A stretch of 64,000 nt of DNA from Erythroxylum novogranatense. Lineage: Eukaryota > Streptophyta > Magnoliopsida > Malpighiales > Erythroxylaceae. Of the stretch, positions 1 through 9,735 are shown piece by piece (the stretch's first letter is position 1; every line of letters starts with the position of its first letter). The notes under the pieces were generated by a model that was not told the origin of the DNA, did not search any database, and saw only the letters and a program-made list of their open reading frames with translations. The position numbers and the translations under genes were made by a program. The DNA lies in assembly GCA_029891385.1 (NCBI GenBank), contig CM057228.1, positions 58,101,783 to 58,165,782 of the forward strand, read 5' to 3'.

Positions 1-4
1 TGTT

Positions 5-1285
5 GTGTCGGTGTCGTTGCCGATCGTGCCATCCAGCACGGGCCGAGCGGGCTGGGCAGAGGAGAAGGAGGAGGAAGTGGAGCCTTCTCTTAAGAGGAAG
101 AGATTGATCCGGCTTGGTGATCTACCATCCGGCCCCTCTGGTCAAGGCAGGAAAGAGAAGGAGGGAAAAGGCAAGGGGAAAGGGCGAACAACTAACGCCG
201 AACAGTGGGAGTCTGCAATCAAGCTGGCCAAAACTGTCTCGATCGGGGACCTCAAAGTGTCCCGCCATATTGCTGAGAGGATTACTCCCCCCGTTGACGA
301 GCAGCTCATGGACAAGAAGAGTAATCTGGAGTTGGGGTCTCAACTCGTTCGTAGTGGTATACGGAGTGCGGTGATGTCCTTTGCAGTGCTGCAACGTCTG
401 GAAGCTCTGGACCGGGAAGTCCAGGACCTTTATGAGCAGATGAAGGCTTTGAAGGACGAGCTTTCAGAGGTCAAGGAGGGAAGAGACCTCTTCCAAGCTC
501 ATAACTCTTCCTTGGAGGAGGAGAAGAAATCCCAGGAGGAAGCGATGGGCGTCCTGAGGGTTCAATTGGCCACGGGGGAAGAGGAGAGGCGCCAGCTGGT
601 CGCAGCGAATGGCGAGCTGAAGAAGATGGTGGAGAAGGAGCGAGAGCTTAGTAAGAAATTCCTCGAGGATTGTCGCGCAGCGGTGGATGGCAGAAACAGG
701 ACCGAGGACACATTGCGGGAGTTGCGGGGTTTTATCAGGAGGCAGAGGATCGATGCGATAAAACGGTGGAAACGGTGGTTTCTAAACGAGGAGTGTTTAG
801 AGCTTGCCTGTGATATAACCCTCTCGGTTCTGAAGAAGTGCCACGAGGTTCACGTTCCTGAGGGGTCGGAGTGCCCTTCATTTGAGGATTACGCCAGGCC
901 GCTTCTTCCCGCATCTCTCGGCCTTTCTTTGGAGGATATGAAAGAGAGGGCCGAGGGAGAGCGGAACCTTGTTCCGGATGAAGAGCTGGATCTTAGCTAT
1001 GAAGAGGAAGAGCTTTCTCATAAGGATATTCCTCCGGTTGCTCCCTTAGACCCTGCTCCTGCCCCGATTGTTTCGTCAACTTCTGAGGCTTCTCCTGTGC
1101 ATCCACCGACTTCCGAAGCTTTTCCTGTTCCCTTGTCTATTCGTAGCTGCCCTTCTGCGAACTTTAAGAGCTCACCTGGTCGAGCTTGTGGCCAGGACGG
1201 ATTCAAAGAAGTGAAAATCTTTATTTTTTCCTTCATTTTTTCGAAGTCATTTTCTGTGTTTATGTTCTTTATTTTTGATCTATAA
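5..1285 (+). CDS. Antisense additional ORF of element T, coiled-coil protein, 5' end off window
   Basis: The frame is open from the window edge, so the true start is upstream; at least 426 residues are visible. It lies downstream of T's integrase and runs opposite to T's pol, the place and orientation of the extra ORFs described in Tat elements. Visible parts are a basic segment (about residues 27-35, KRKR), a Lys/Gly-rich stretch (47-61) that could be a nuclear localisation signal, a long heptad-like Glu/Lys/Leu region (about 128-225) predicted as coiled coil, a conserved-looking RRQRIDAIKRWKRWFL segment (about 246-262), an acidic patch (310-340) and a Pro/Ser-rich tail. The last ~25 residues are hydrophobic and Phe-rich and are probably read-through past the original end. 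Function is unknown; a host gene fragment is the alternative. Confidence 0.6.
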   Translation: MSVSLPIVPSSTGRAGWAEEKEEEVEPSLKRKRLIRLGDLPSGPSGQGRKEKEGKGKGKGRTTNAEQWESAIKLAKTVSIGDLKVSRHIAERITPPVDEQLMDKKSNLELGSQLVRSGIRSAVMSFAVLQRLEALDREVQDLYEQMKALKDELSEVKEGRDLFQAHNSSLEEEKKSQEEAMGVLRVQLATGEEERRQLVAANGELKKMVEKERELSKKFLEDCRAAVDGRNRTEDTLRELRGFIRRQRIDAIKRWKRWFLNEECLELACDITLSVLKKCHEVHVPEGSECPSFEDYARPLLPASLGLSLEDMKERAEGERNLVPDEELDLSYEEEELSHKDIPPVAPLDPAPAPIVSSTSEASPVHPPTSEAFPVPLSIRSCPSANFKSSPGRACGQDGFKEVKIFIFSFIFSKSFSVFMFFIFDL

Positions 1286-1326
1286 TGGGATTTGATGAAG
1301 TTGCTCATGGTCGACTAGCATCGAGG

Positions 1327-1951
1327 TCGATCTATAATCGAGGCCGAGCTGTGGACCCAAGGATTTTGTCTTGGCGACCCGACCGAGCAATGGCGAAGTT
1401 GATCGATGGTTCCAAGGATCTTGTCTTGGCAACCTGCTCGATCTATAGTCGAGGCCGAGCTATAGTCCCAAGGATCTTGTCTTGGCGACCCAGCCGAGCG
1501 ATGGCGAAGTCGATCGATGGTTCCAAGGATCTTGTCTTGGCAACCTGGTCGATCTATAGTCGAGGCCGAGCCGTGGTCCCAAGGATCTTGTCTTGGCGAC
1601 CCGGCCGAGTGGTGGCGAAGTCGATCGATGGTTCCAAGGATCTTGTCTTGGCAACCTGGTCGATCTATAGTCGAGGCCGAGCTGTGGTCCCAAGGATCTT
1701 GTCTCGGTGACCCGGTCGAGCAATGGCGAAGTCGATCGATGGTTCCAAAGATCTTGTCTTGGCAACCTGGTCGATCTATAGTTGAGGCCGAGCTGTGGTC
1801 CCAAGGATCTTGTCCTGGCGACCTGGCTGAACGATGGCGAAGTCGATCGATGGTTCCAAGGATCTTGTCTTGATAACCTGGTCGATCTATAGTCGAGGCC
1901 GAGCTGTGATCCCAAGGATCTTGTCTTGGCGACCCGGCCGAGCGATGGCGA
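1327..1951. repeat. 111-bp tandem array (about 5.6 units) in the 3' region of T
   Basis: The motif CGATCTATA starts at 1328, 1439, 1550, 1661, 1772 and 1883, an exact 111-bp spacing. Each unit contains two related halves with CCAAGGATCTTGTCTTGG, itself an imperfect inverted repeat. Because 111 is 37 codons, frames stay open through the array and produce spurious ORFs on both strands. It sits between the antisense ORF and integrase, where Tat elements are known to form tandem repeats. Confidence 0.95.
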
Positions 1952-2137
1952 TGGGATTTTCTACTTTGTCAACTTTAGTAAAATTCCTTCTTACCGAGAA
2001 ATCTAAAAACTCCTTTATTGATGATAATGAGGGTGTGGGCTGTTAAAAAACCTGACTGGCAGGGTCAGGAAAAAGGTACCCATAGGTTGTGTACAAAAAA
2101 CAGTAATAAATAAAGATTAACCGAAATAAAAACTTAT
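1952..2137 (-). other. Non-coding spacer of T between integrase and the tandem array
   Basis: It follows the integrase stop at 2138 on the minus strand and is AT-rich. No coding or repeat signal is seen. Confidence 0.5.
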
Positions 2138-3357
2138 CTACTGGTAGAACGCCTTCAAGTTTCGAGAGTTCCAGGGCCTCGATAGAATCTTCCCGTTCAC
2201 GTCGCGAAGGATGTAAGAACCATGTCCGGCTTGCTTGACGACCTGGTAGGGTCCTTCCCACGCTTGTCCGAGCTTTCCAAGGTGTTTCCTAGCGGCCTCG
2301 GCTTTTCGTAGGACGTATCCACCGACCTTTACATCGCTCGGCTTCACTCTTCTGTTGTAGAACTTCGTTGCTTTTTGCCTGACGGCTTTCAAACGAGCGG
2401 CTACCCTATCCCTGTCTTCACTAAGGAGCACAAGTTCTGCTCGGCGGGCTTCATTATTCCGTTCTTCTTCATAGCTCGACATCCTTTGGTTATGTAACAC
2501 CACTTCTACTAGGACTAGGGCTTCCGCCCCAAAGGTCATCCTGAACGGAGTTTCCCCTGTGGCTCCGTTTGGTGTGGTTCTGTACGCCCACAACACTTCA
2601 TCCAGTTCTTCCACTCAAGTCTTTCGTCCGTCTAGGCGTTTCTTGAGAGCACTCGTTATCTTTTTGTTGGTGTTCTCTGCGAGACCGTTGCTTTGGGGGT
2701 GAGCTACTGAGGTTAACGGCAGCCTTATCTTTAGTCGTTCGCAGAAATCTCTGAACTTATCGTTATCGAACTGCCGACCGTTGTCTGCAACCAGCACCAT
2801 GGGCATCCCGAAGTGACTTAATATATTTTTCTTTACGGCTTCCACCTTTCGCCGGTAATCAGTAGCTACCGCTTCCGCTTCTACCCATTTGGTGAAGTAT
2901 TCCACTGCCACTATCAGGAATTTCTTCTGTCCAGGACCTAGAGGGAAAGGCCCCAGTATATCCATCCCCCATTGAGCAAAAGGGATAGGATGGCTCACGA
3001 TTTTCATCCTCTCGGTCGGCTGATGAGACAGGCTACTGTTTTTCTGGCAAGCTTCACATCGATCGACCTTCTCCTGGTAGTCTTTCCTCATTGTCGGCCA
3101 GTAATACCCTTGTCGAATCAGACTATGCGCCAACATTCTGCCCCAATGTGGTTTCCACACATTCCTTCGTGGACTTCGGCCATCGCTTGTTCTGCCTCTT
3201 CTTCATTCAAGCATCGCAGTAGCGGCCAATCGTAAGATCGCTTGTATAGGGTGCCATTAATGATCGCGTATTTGGCCGCCTTTATTCTCAGTTTCTTGGC
3301 TTCCAACGCTTCTTCCGGTTGTGTTCCCTCTAAGAGGTATCGTCTGATTGGTTCCAT
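2138..3357 (-). pseudogene. pol: Element T integrase (zinc finger, D,D35E core, C-terminal region)
   Basis: This is the 3' part of T's pol and would insert the cDNA. Reading leftwards, 3357-3118 holds the zinc-finger histidines (VHEGMCGNHIG). In 3160-2615 (181 residues) come CEAC (Cys35, Cys38), then MDILGPF (Asp67), VADNGRQFD (Asp126) and HPQSNGLAE (Glu162). The 126-to-162 spacing leaves 35 residues, so the D,D35E triad is intact. A TGA near 2615 replaces the expected Trp of a KTWVEEL-type motif. The same frame then continues (2614-2138) with LDEVLWAYRTTPNGATGETPF and a C-terminal region ending NLKAF. A frameshift joins the pieces at 3118-3160. Not functional as read. Confidence 0.9.
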
Positions 3358-4222
3358 TTAACTTGATCGACCGGTATCTACATCAAGAACCTCCTTGGCT
3401 TTTTGAATGCTAGGGCGATCTAGTCGTTCGACTAGAACATTATTTTTGGAGTCTTGATCGGAGGCCATTTTGGAGAGCGCATCCGTCTTAGCATTTTGAG
3501 CTCGTTCTATCCTGCTGATCGAGTACTGCTTGAAATTACTTAACTCCTGCTTTACTAGCTCCAGGTACTCGATCATGCTATTCCCCTTGGCTTCATACTA
3601 TCCAGTGACTTGGTCGACCACCACTTAGCTATCGCTATATATCTTTAGATGTTTTTACCTCCATTTCTTTAGCCAGTTGGAGATCGACTATTAGGGCCTC
3701 ATATTCTGCCTCTTTATTGGAGGCCTTGAATTCTAGCCGAAGGACGTATTCCACCTTCTCTTCCATATGCGGGTTGATCAATACCACTCCTGCTCCGCAT
3801 CCTTTAGCATTGGACGACCCGTCAACGAACAAGCTCCAGGCAGGGCATTGCTCACACTGCGAGATAGGTTGGCTCATTTCTGCAATGAAGTCTGCCAACA
3901 CTTGTGCCTTAATCGTCGTCCGAGGCTTATATTGTATGTCGAACTCACCCAGTTCTACTGCCCATTTTATCAGTCGACCCGAGGTTTCGAGCTTTTGAAG
4001 GTACTGTCGGAGAGGTTGGTCGGTCCATACCTCGATGCTATGACTCTGGAAATAAGGCCTCAGCTTCCGTGTTGCCGTGATTAAAGAGAAGGCTAGCTTT
4101 TCTATAGGTGTATACCGCGTTTCTGGTCCGGTCAGCACCTTGTTGACGTAGTAGATCAGAAATTGCTCCTTACCATCTGATCGAACCAGGACCGCGCTGA
4201 TCGACCCTTCTGTAACTGCCAA
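3358..4222 (-). pseudogene. pol: Element T RNase H plus second (archaeal-type) RNase H
   Basis: Residues 1-95 of the 4222-3635 frame are the ordinary Ty3/Gypsy RNase H (YYVNKVLTGPETRYTPIEK, VWTDQPLRQYL). A linker with YKPRTTIKAQVLADFIAEM leads to a second RNase H fold: WSLFVDGSSNAKGCGAGVVL with its Asp, then FKASNKEAEYEALI with its Glu. The domain continues across two stops (about 3577-3634) with IERAQNAKTDALSKMAS in 3576-3358, which supplies a further catalytic Asp. Gaining this second RNase H is a known feature of the Tat lineage. The tail after 3420 connects to integrase. Stops make it a pseudogene, but the catalytic motifs remain legible. Confidence 0.88.
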
Positions 4223-4255
4223 ATATAAAATCAGATTCTCCCCCTCAACTGGGCT

Positions 4256-5138
4256 TTACAGGATGGGCAGGCTAGACAGATATTGCTTCAACTGTTGAAA
4301 TGCTTTCTCGCATTCCTCCGGCCATTGAAACTGGGTTACATTCGCTTTCCTCAAAATTTTGAAAAATGGGAGGCACTTGTCTCCCAATCTGGAAACGAAC
4401 CTGCTCAGAGAGACTATCCGACCGATCAATATCTGTACTTCTTTCAAGCATTGCGGTGAAGGCATTTGGATGATAGCTTCGATCTTCTTTGGATTAGCTT
4501 CAATTCCCCGCTGAGTAATCATGAACCCTAGGAATTTTCCTGATGCCACACCAAAGACGCATTTCTCCGGGTTCAACTTCATCTGAAATTTGTTAAGGGT
4601 CTGGAAGACTTCTCTGAGATCCTCCACATGCCCCGTGGCTGTCTTACTTTTGACCACCATATCGTCCACATAGGCCTCGACCGACCGGCCGATCTGTTTC
4701 TTAAAGACTTCCATGAAGAGTCGCTGGTAGGTGGCCCCCGCATTCTTCAAGCCGAATGGCATTACTTGATAGCAATATGTGTCCTGGTCAGTTATAAAAG
4801 CAGTCTTTTCTTCGTCTTCGAGACTCATCTGAATTTGATGGTAGCCCGAGAAAGCATCCAAGAAGCTTAAAAGTTCATGTCTGGAGGTGGAGTCTACTAA
4901 CTGGTCGATCTTGGGCAAGGGGAAGCTATCCTTTGGACATGCTTTGTTCAGGTCGGTGAAATCGATGCACATTCTCCACTTCCCATTCTTCTTTTTCACT
5001 AGAACCACATTGGCGAGCCATTCGGGGTACTTGACTTCTCGGATGAACCCGGCTTCGAGTAGTTTCTCTATTTCTTTCTCGATCACCTCCTGTCGTTCTT
5101 TGCTGTGTCATCGCTTCTTTTGTCTAACCGGCTTGTAA
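4256..5138 (-). CDS. pol: Element T reverse transcriptase
   Basis: An uninterrupted 276-residue frame (5086-4256) covers nearly the whole RT. It shows VLVKKKNGKWRMCIDFTDLN (residues 28-47), LDAFSGYHQIQM (76-87), VMPFGLKNAGATYQ (108-121), the catalytic YVDD at 139-142 and FLGFMITQRGIEANPKKI. The Met at 5086 is only the first in-frame Met and not a true start, since pol is translated as part of a polyprotein. The frame runs towards 5138, where element B interrupts; the upstream protease and linker resume at 15286. It ends at a stop between RT and RNase H near 4255-4223. Confidence 0.92.
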
Positions 5139-6217
5139 TGTAACATCCCGTCACTAATGGGATGGGTACAGTTCATTTCATACGTATTTGGTATGTGCAT
5201 GCATTATTGCATTATGTATAATTGGCAATGATTGTATTGGCATTCGTACGTACATACATGTATGACGTATTTTCGGTTTGGTTTGGATAACTTGGATTTG
5301 GAGATGATTAGGACATGTGTGATAATTAGGTCACATTAGGCTCGAAAATTGAATTTGAGTTAAAAATGAAAGTTAGGAAATTGAATTATGAAATTGGAGT
5401 ATACGATTATGAGTTTTCTATTTTTGTGGATTTATAGGAATTTTTCTGGAATTTTCGGAGTATTAGGTCCGGACTGAAAAATTGACTATTGACTGATTAA
5501 TGGAGTTCCGGTTTCGTGATTAATTGGAAATTTGTATGAAATAATTGGAGTTATGATCTTAGGAATTATTATTCCTAGTTATTGGAATTCGGGAGAAATT
5601 AGAATTAGAAACTGACTCGAGGTTGTTCGGATTGGACTTGTGGCAAATGAATTTGCCAAACAAGCCTTAAGTCTCTTTAGTTTATAACTTCCTTCTTTGA
5701 ATTTGACAATCACGATGCTTGTTTCCTATGAAAGAAAAACTTGAAGTTTCCTCCTTCCTCCATCGTGATTTCTTCCCTTATTGCTTCTTGATTTTCCTTC
5801 TTGTTCTTGACTTCCCCTTCCATCCTTGAATCTATCTTTGAGTTTGGTGTTGGAAAAGATGGAGATGGGTTTGGCTTTGGAGTTGCCGTGGGTGTCGATT
5901 TAGCTTGAGGCTTGAATTCTCTTGGTGATTTGGAAGGTTTAATACTTTAATCAAGTAAGTTCCTACTTATTTATGTTTTAAATAGTTAGATTTGAGCATT
6001 GAATTAAGGTATAATGGTTTGAAAATTTAGAAGTTTCAGAAGATAGGGTTAGGAGGAAATTTGGTGATTTTGATTGTTGGGTAATTGTTGAATAATGGTT
6101 ATTTAGTGGATCTAAGCTTAGGAATGAGTTGTGTTAAGGATATGAAGTTGTTTTAGAGTGATTAGAATGGAAAGAAATGGATTGGAACTAAAAAATCTGG
6201 AAATTTCTGGGTTTTCT

Positions 6218-6445
6218 GGGCGTGTCTGCGATTGCACACCGCGGTGCACGAAGAACACGCCGGGGCAAGCAAGGCAGCTCCGCACGCCACGACGAGCGCG
6301 GAAGGTGCACCGATGAGTGGAGAAGCGCGCGACGTCTGACGTCTGTTGTCGTCGCCATGACGAAGACGTTAGTTCGGCCATGGCGCGGCGTAAGGACGCC
6401 AATGTGAAGGCGAAGAGATAGGAGCTCGTCGCGGCGAGGAAGGCC
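6218..6445. repeat. CpG-rich segment of the B 5' LTR
   Basis: A GC- and CpG-rich block with many CGACG/GCGCG words inside an otherwise AT-rich LTR. The matching block in the other LTR (13675-13927) differs strongly, although the flanking LTR sequence is nearly the same. Confidence 0.7.
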
Positions 6446-7007
6446 ATTTTCAGAAAATTAAGTTTTGAGGTTTTTGAATTTGGGGATTTAGGAATTGAAT
6501 GATTCAATTGGTTATGGATGAAATTCCATTTGGAGATTATGAATTCGGAATTTAGAATTTGAGATTGGGGAATTTTGGATTAATGTCGGAATTGTCATAA
6601 CATGTATAGTACGTACATTATTCGATTCATATGCATCATTGAGCATTGGAATTGATACAATTAGTAATGTTATTAATGTTTTGATTATTATAGAGGTGCC
6701 AGTGGATCGTCGATTGTCTGACGTAGGCGAGACTTCCCGACAGTAGCTCGGAAGTTATGAGGTGAGTAACCTAGTTGGTTTCTCAACCTATATGTGTTAT
6801 ATTATATGCAATTATGCCATGTGGAGTTAAGGATGGATTCTATGTGTTTGTTTTGATTGATTTCGGACCACAGGTGTCCGAAATATTTGGACTGTGCTAT
6901 ATAAGTGTTAATTGTGTGTAAATTGTTCATAATTGGTTTCAAATGGTGAGATTTAGACATATGAAGTTCTATAGTGATGCATGTATTGTAAATTGGATAT
7001 GTGCATA

Positions 7008-7214
7008 CAGGGGCGGATCCAGAAATTTTTTTAAGTAGGGGCAAAATTTTAATAGAGATAAAATTTTATTTTTAATGGGGGCAAAATTTTAATATGAGTA
7101 AAATATTTTTTTTTTTGGTGGGGGCAAAACTTAAAAAAGTAAATTTTTTAAGAAATATGTTGGTGGCAGTGGGGGCAAGTGCCCCCACTTGCCCCCACTG
7201 TGGATCCGCCACTG
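7008..7214. mobile_element. 207-bp hAT-type MITE with 8-bp target duplication
   Basis: Terminal inverted repeats are CAGGGGCGGATCCA and TGGATCCGCCACTG. The direct repeat TGTGCATA flanks it at 7000-7007 and 7215-7222. The 3' LTR of the same element lacks it (GGATATGCATACATG, near 14480), giving a natural empty site. The interior repeats a GGGGCAAAATTTTAAT-like motif and ends with a 14-bp-armed hairpin (7167-7200). There is no coding capacity, so it would depend on a transposase from elsewhere. Confidence 0.93.
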
Positions 7215-7254
7215 TGTGCATACATGCATAGAAGTATGATCAGATAAAAAGGCT

Positions 7255-7417
7255 GTTGTGACCGGTGCAGCCACCGTATTCAGAGCTTTAAGCTCAACGC
7301 ACAGGGCTTCGTGCCCAACAATTTTTAGAGCTTTATGCTCAACGTATCAGGGCTTCAAGCCCAATGTTTTCAGAGCCAATGGCTCAACGTATATGAGCTC
7401 AGGCGCACGGTCACAAC
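7255..7417. other. Hairpin array with closing stem in the B 5' LTR
   Basis: GTTGTGACCG at 7255 pairs with CGGTCACAAC ending at 7417. Between them lie successive small inverted repeats: GAGCTTTAAGCTC, GGGCTTCGTGCCC, GAGCTTTATGCTC, GGGCTTCAAGCCC, GAGCCAATGGCTC and TGAGCTCA. The same arrangement occurs at 14516-14680, 31472-31633, 47799-47964 and, reversed, 57554-57684. Confidence 0.75.
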
Positions 7418-7575
7418 AACGAAAGAAAATGAAAGAGTCACATGTACATTGCATATATGAATGTTTAAATGTGAATTGTATGAAAGGCGTATCGCCTTAT
7501 AAATGTGAAATTGAATGCATGTGATTCTTGATTGTGATAATATATGTTATAGTGTGAATTGTTTGCCTATGCATG

Positions 7576-7614
7576 AACCATCGATGATGGTTTCTCACTG
7601 AGTTCGCAAACTCA
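7576..7614. other. Conserved double hairpin motif in the B 5' LTR
   Basis: AACCATC-GAT-GATGGTT (7576-7592) is followed by TGAGTT-CGCA-AACTCA (7599-7614) and CCC. The same pair occurs in the LTRs of C (about 31810-31850 and 48137-48182) and E (57358-57405, reversed), although these LTRs differ elsewhere. Confidence 0.75.
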
Positions 7615-7936
7615 CCCAACATTGCATCTATTTTTCAGGACAGCGATAGTTTGACTCCTAGCTCCAGATAGTGAGACTTTTCCTACTATGTGTGTGCCGG
7701 CGAGAGGAGCATGGCCCACAGGTCGGTCAGCTGGGAATCTTTTGGGATATTTTAGGGATGATCTAGTTAGGAGTTATGTTAATCCTCTTGGTTCTGTACA
7801 GTTGTAATCGGATAGAATTGTGAACTTATGGATTTATGAAATGAATGAGAAGTACTGTTGGGTTTTAAAAGTTAGTGAATTTGATATTACTGCTTTATTA
7901 TATTGATGCCATGAGGTTTATAGAAATGATCGAATC

Positions 7937-8017
7937 GTAGTGCACCCTCATCGTAGGTTATGCATCGGTACAACCTGCGGGCGTCCCGACGTATACTCTA
8001 CGGTAAGGGGGTGCTAC
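7937..8017. other. Terminal hairpin of the B 5' LTR next to the primer site
   Basis: The 32-nt arm 7937-7968 faces the 32-nt arm 7986-8017, with a 17-nt loop. Counted by hand, 23 positions pair as Watson-Crick and 5 more as G-U on the sense strand. Confidence 0.7.
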
Positions 8018-8023
8018 ATTAGG

Positions 8024-8039
8024 TGGTATCAGAGCATGG
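8024..8039 (+). other. Primer binding site of element B
   Basis: TGGTATCAGAGCATGG lies five bases after the 5' LTR. It matches the initiator methionine tRNA type of primer site usual in plant Ty3/Gypsy elements. Confidence 0.9.
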
Positions 8040-8107
8040 TTTGGCATCTTTTGGGCATAGTATATTTTAGGTTTGAATTTCGTAAGAAAAGCATAAATTG
8101 ATCAAGT

Positions 8108-9725
8108 TTGCAGTTTTGTTGTAGGTCTTCCGTTCTTGGTGATCAGGTAGATCAACCAGTTGACCAAGGATCAGTCGGAGCGAGTAGGGAGTCTTCAGTG
8201 CCTCTGTATGAGGAGCAGCCTCTTAGAGTTCCCATGAGACAGGAGCGGAGGTATGATTGTCTGCGTAGCGAGGCTATGGATTTCTATGGCGGCCTGAGAC
8301 CTGCTTTGAGGTGAGATTTGGTTGGAGAGGACCGGCGGGTCTAGATTAGATGGATTGCGACCACGAGGAGCGCTTGATTATCTTGTCTCTTTGCTTCAGG
8401 GTCCAGCTTATCAGTGGTGGAAGACCGTCCCGGGTAGTTCCACCAGACCTTGTGTATTGACTTGGGCAGATTTTTTTTTAGGGCCTTTCGGGATAATTTC
8501 ATGCCCAAGTTTTATTTGGAAATGAAGATGATAGTTCTTTGGTGAGGCGAGTCGATGTCGATGGCGATTATGAGGTCGGAGTTTAATGAGTTGTTAAACT
8601 TATGCTTGTTTTGATTGCCTCCGGGGCGATAGGTGCGGAGATTCGAGGAGGGCTTAATCTGGAGATTTATACCAGTTGCCCGAGTGGATATGGGCACCTT
8701 GTGGAGTTGAGCATTGCAGTGAGGATAGAGTAACTTCGAGGCAGTCGGTGAGGCTAGTCGAGGATCGAGGCAAGAGATCTAGTGATGATCGGGGTAGCTC
8801 TGGTATGAGCTTGAGCGAGCCTTGAGCGATTCAAATCGGTAGGAGGATTGAACGATGGGTTACATTGAGAGAGGAGATTTGGGCGATCTGGCGATGCGAT
8901 GGCGATGGCGATGGCGAGGAATTTGGTTAGGTGTTTCCAGTTTGTGTACATTGTGATAAGAGGCACAGTGGGGAGTGCTGGATAGTGACTGGAGCCTGTT
9001 TGGCATGTGGTTCTATGGAGCATATGATTAGGAGCTGTCCGATGACTTTGGGAGTTCGATCGATTCTTGAGTGGGAGAGTGGTAGTAGTTAAATGATGTG
9101 AGCCGTGGTGTGGGACTGGATTTAGGGGCGAGGCGGAAGCGGAGGTAGAGGCGGAGATTCCTTTGTGGGGACCGAGGGAAAGGTGGGCCTTGCGATCCCA
9201 AGCCGTGGTCTACGCCATGACGAGGCGAGGAGGCCAGATTCTCTGATGTGGTCGCGAGTTTGCTTGATCTCGGCATTGAGGTTTATGCATTGATAGATCC
9301 GAGGTCCGCGATTCTTTTATTGCACCGCGTGTGACATGTAGATTGCATGTGGATAGGGAGATGTTCTGATATGGGTTAGAGGTGAGTACACCTCAGGTAG
9401 TACTCTGATTACGGGAGAGGTGCGAGGGTGTCGATCATGATTGATCGATCGAAGTTGCATGCGGATCGATAATGTTGCCCGCCGGAGATAGATTTGATTT
9501 TGGGATGGGTAGCTCCTTGCCCATCGGCTATTATGGATTGTTATACCAAGGAGGTAGTATTGGAGTCTCTGGTCGGTAGAAACGTGTTTTGAGGTGTTAG
9601 TCGGCGGTGCCGGCAGGATGATTTCATTCATGAGTGCTCGAGATTGATCTGAGGGGTTGTGAGGCTTATTTGGCGATGTGGTGGATTCAGAGTGCTGTGA
9701 GTTTGCAGGATGTCCTGTGATCGTG
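8108..9725 (+). pseudogene. gag: Element B gag and protease remnant
   Basis: The first frame (8108-8314) carries DQVDQPVDQGSVGASRESS and is followed after a frameshift (8322-8525) by VSLLQGPAYQWWKTVPGSST, a Tekay-type gag core also present in element C. Two zinc knuckles remain at about 8941-9045 (CVHCDKRHSGEC and CLACGSMEHMIRSC). A GCGATGGCGATGG run at 8891-8920 lies in the Arg/Gly-rich part of gag. The protease near 9280-9320 reads LIDPRSAILL, so the aspartic-protease triad D-(S/T)-G is lost. At least six frame changes occur in 1.6 kb, so no protein is expected. Confidence 0.8.
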
Positions 9726-9735
9726 GAGTTCCAGG

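Larger units (their letters stand above)
5139..8018 (+). repeat. 5' LTR of element B (contains a MITE)
   Basis: 2880 bp, running from TGTAACATCCC to GGTGCTACA. Without the 207-bp MITE and its 8-bp duplication it is 2665 bp, close to the 2687-bp 3' LTR. It contains a GC-rich segment (6218-6445), a hairpin array (7255-7417), a double hairpin (7576-7614) and a terminal hairpin (7937-8017). Confidence 0.93.

Noticed and set aside
1285..2046. Several overlapping ORFs on both strands (60-150 codons) with repeated Gly/Arg/Ser-rich peptides
   Set aside because: They arise because the 111-bp repeat unit is a multiple of three; no start context or conserved domain supports coding.
9028..9631. Minus-strand ORFs of 82-104 codons in element B
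   Set aside because: They are shadows of the broken gag-protease region on the plus strand, with no domain of their own.
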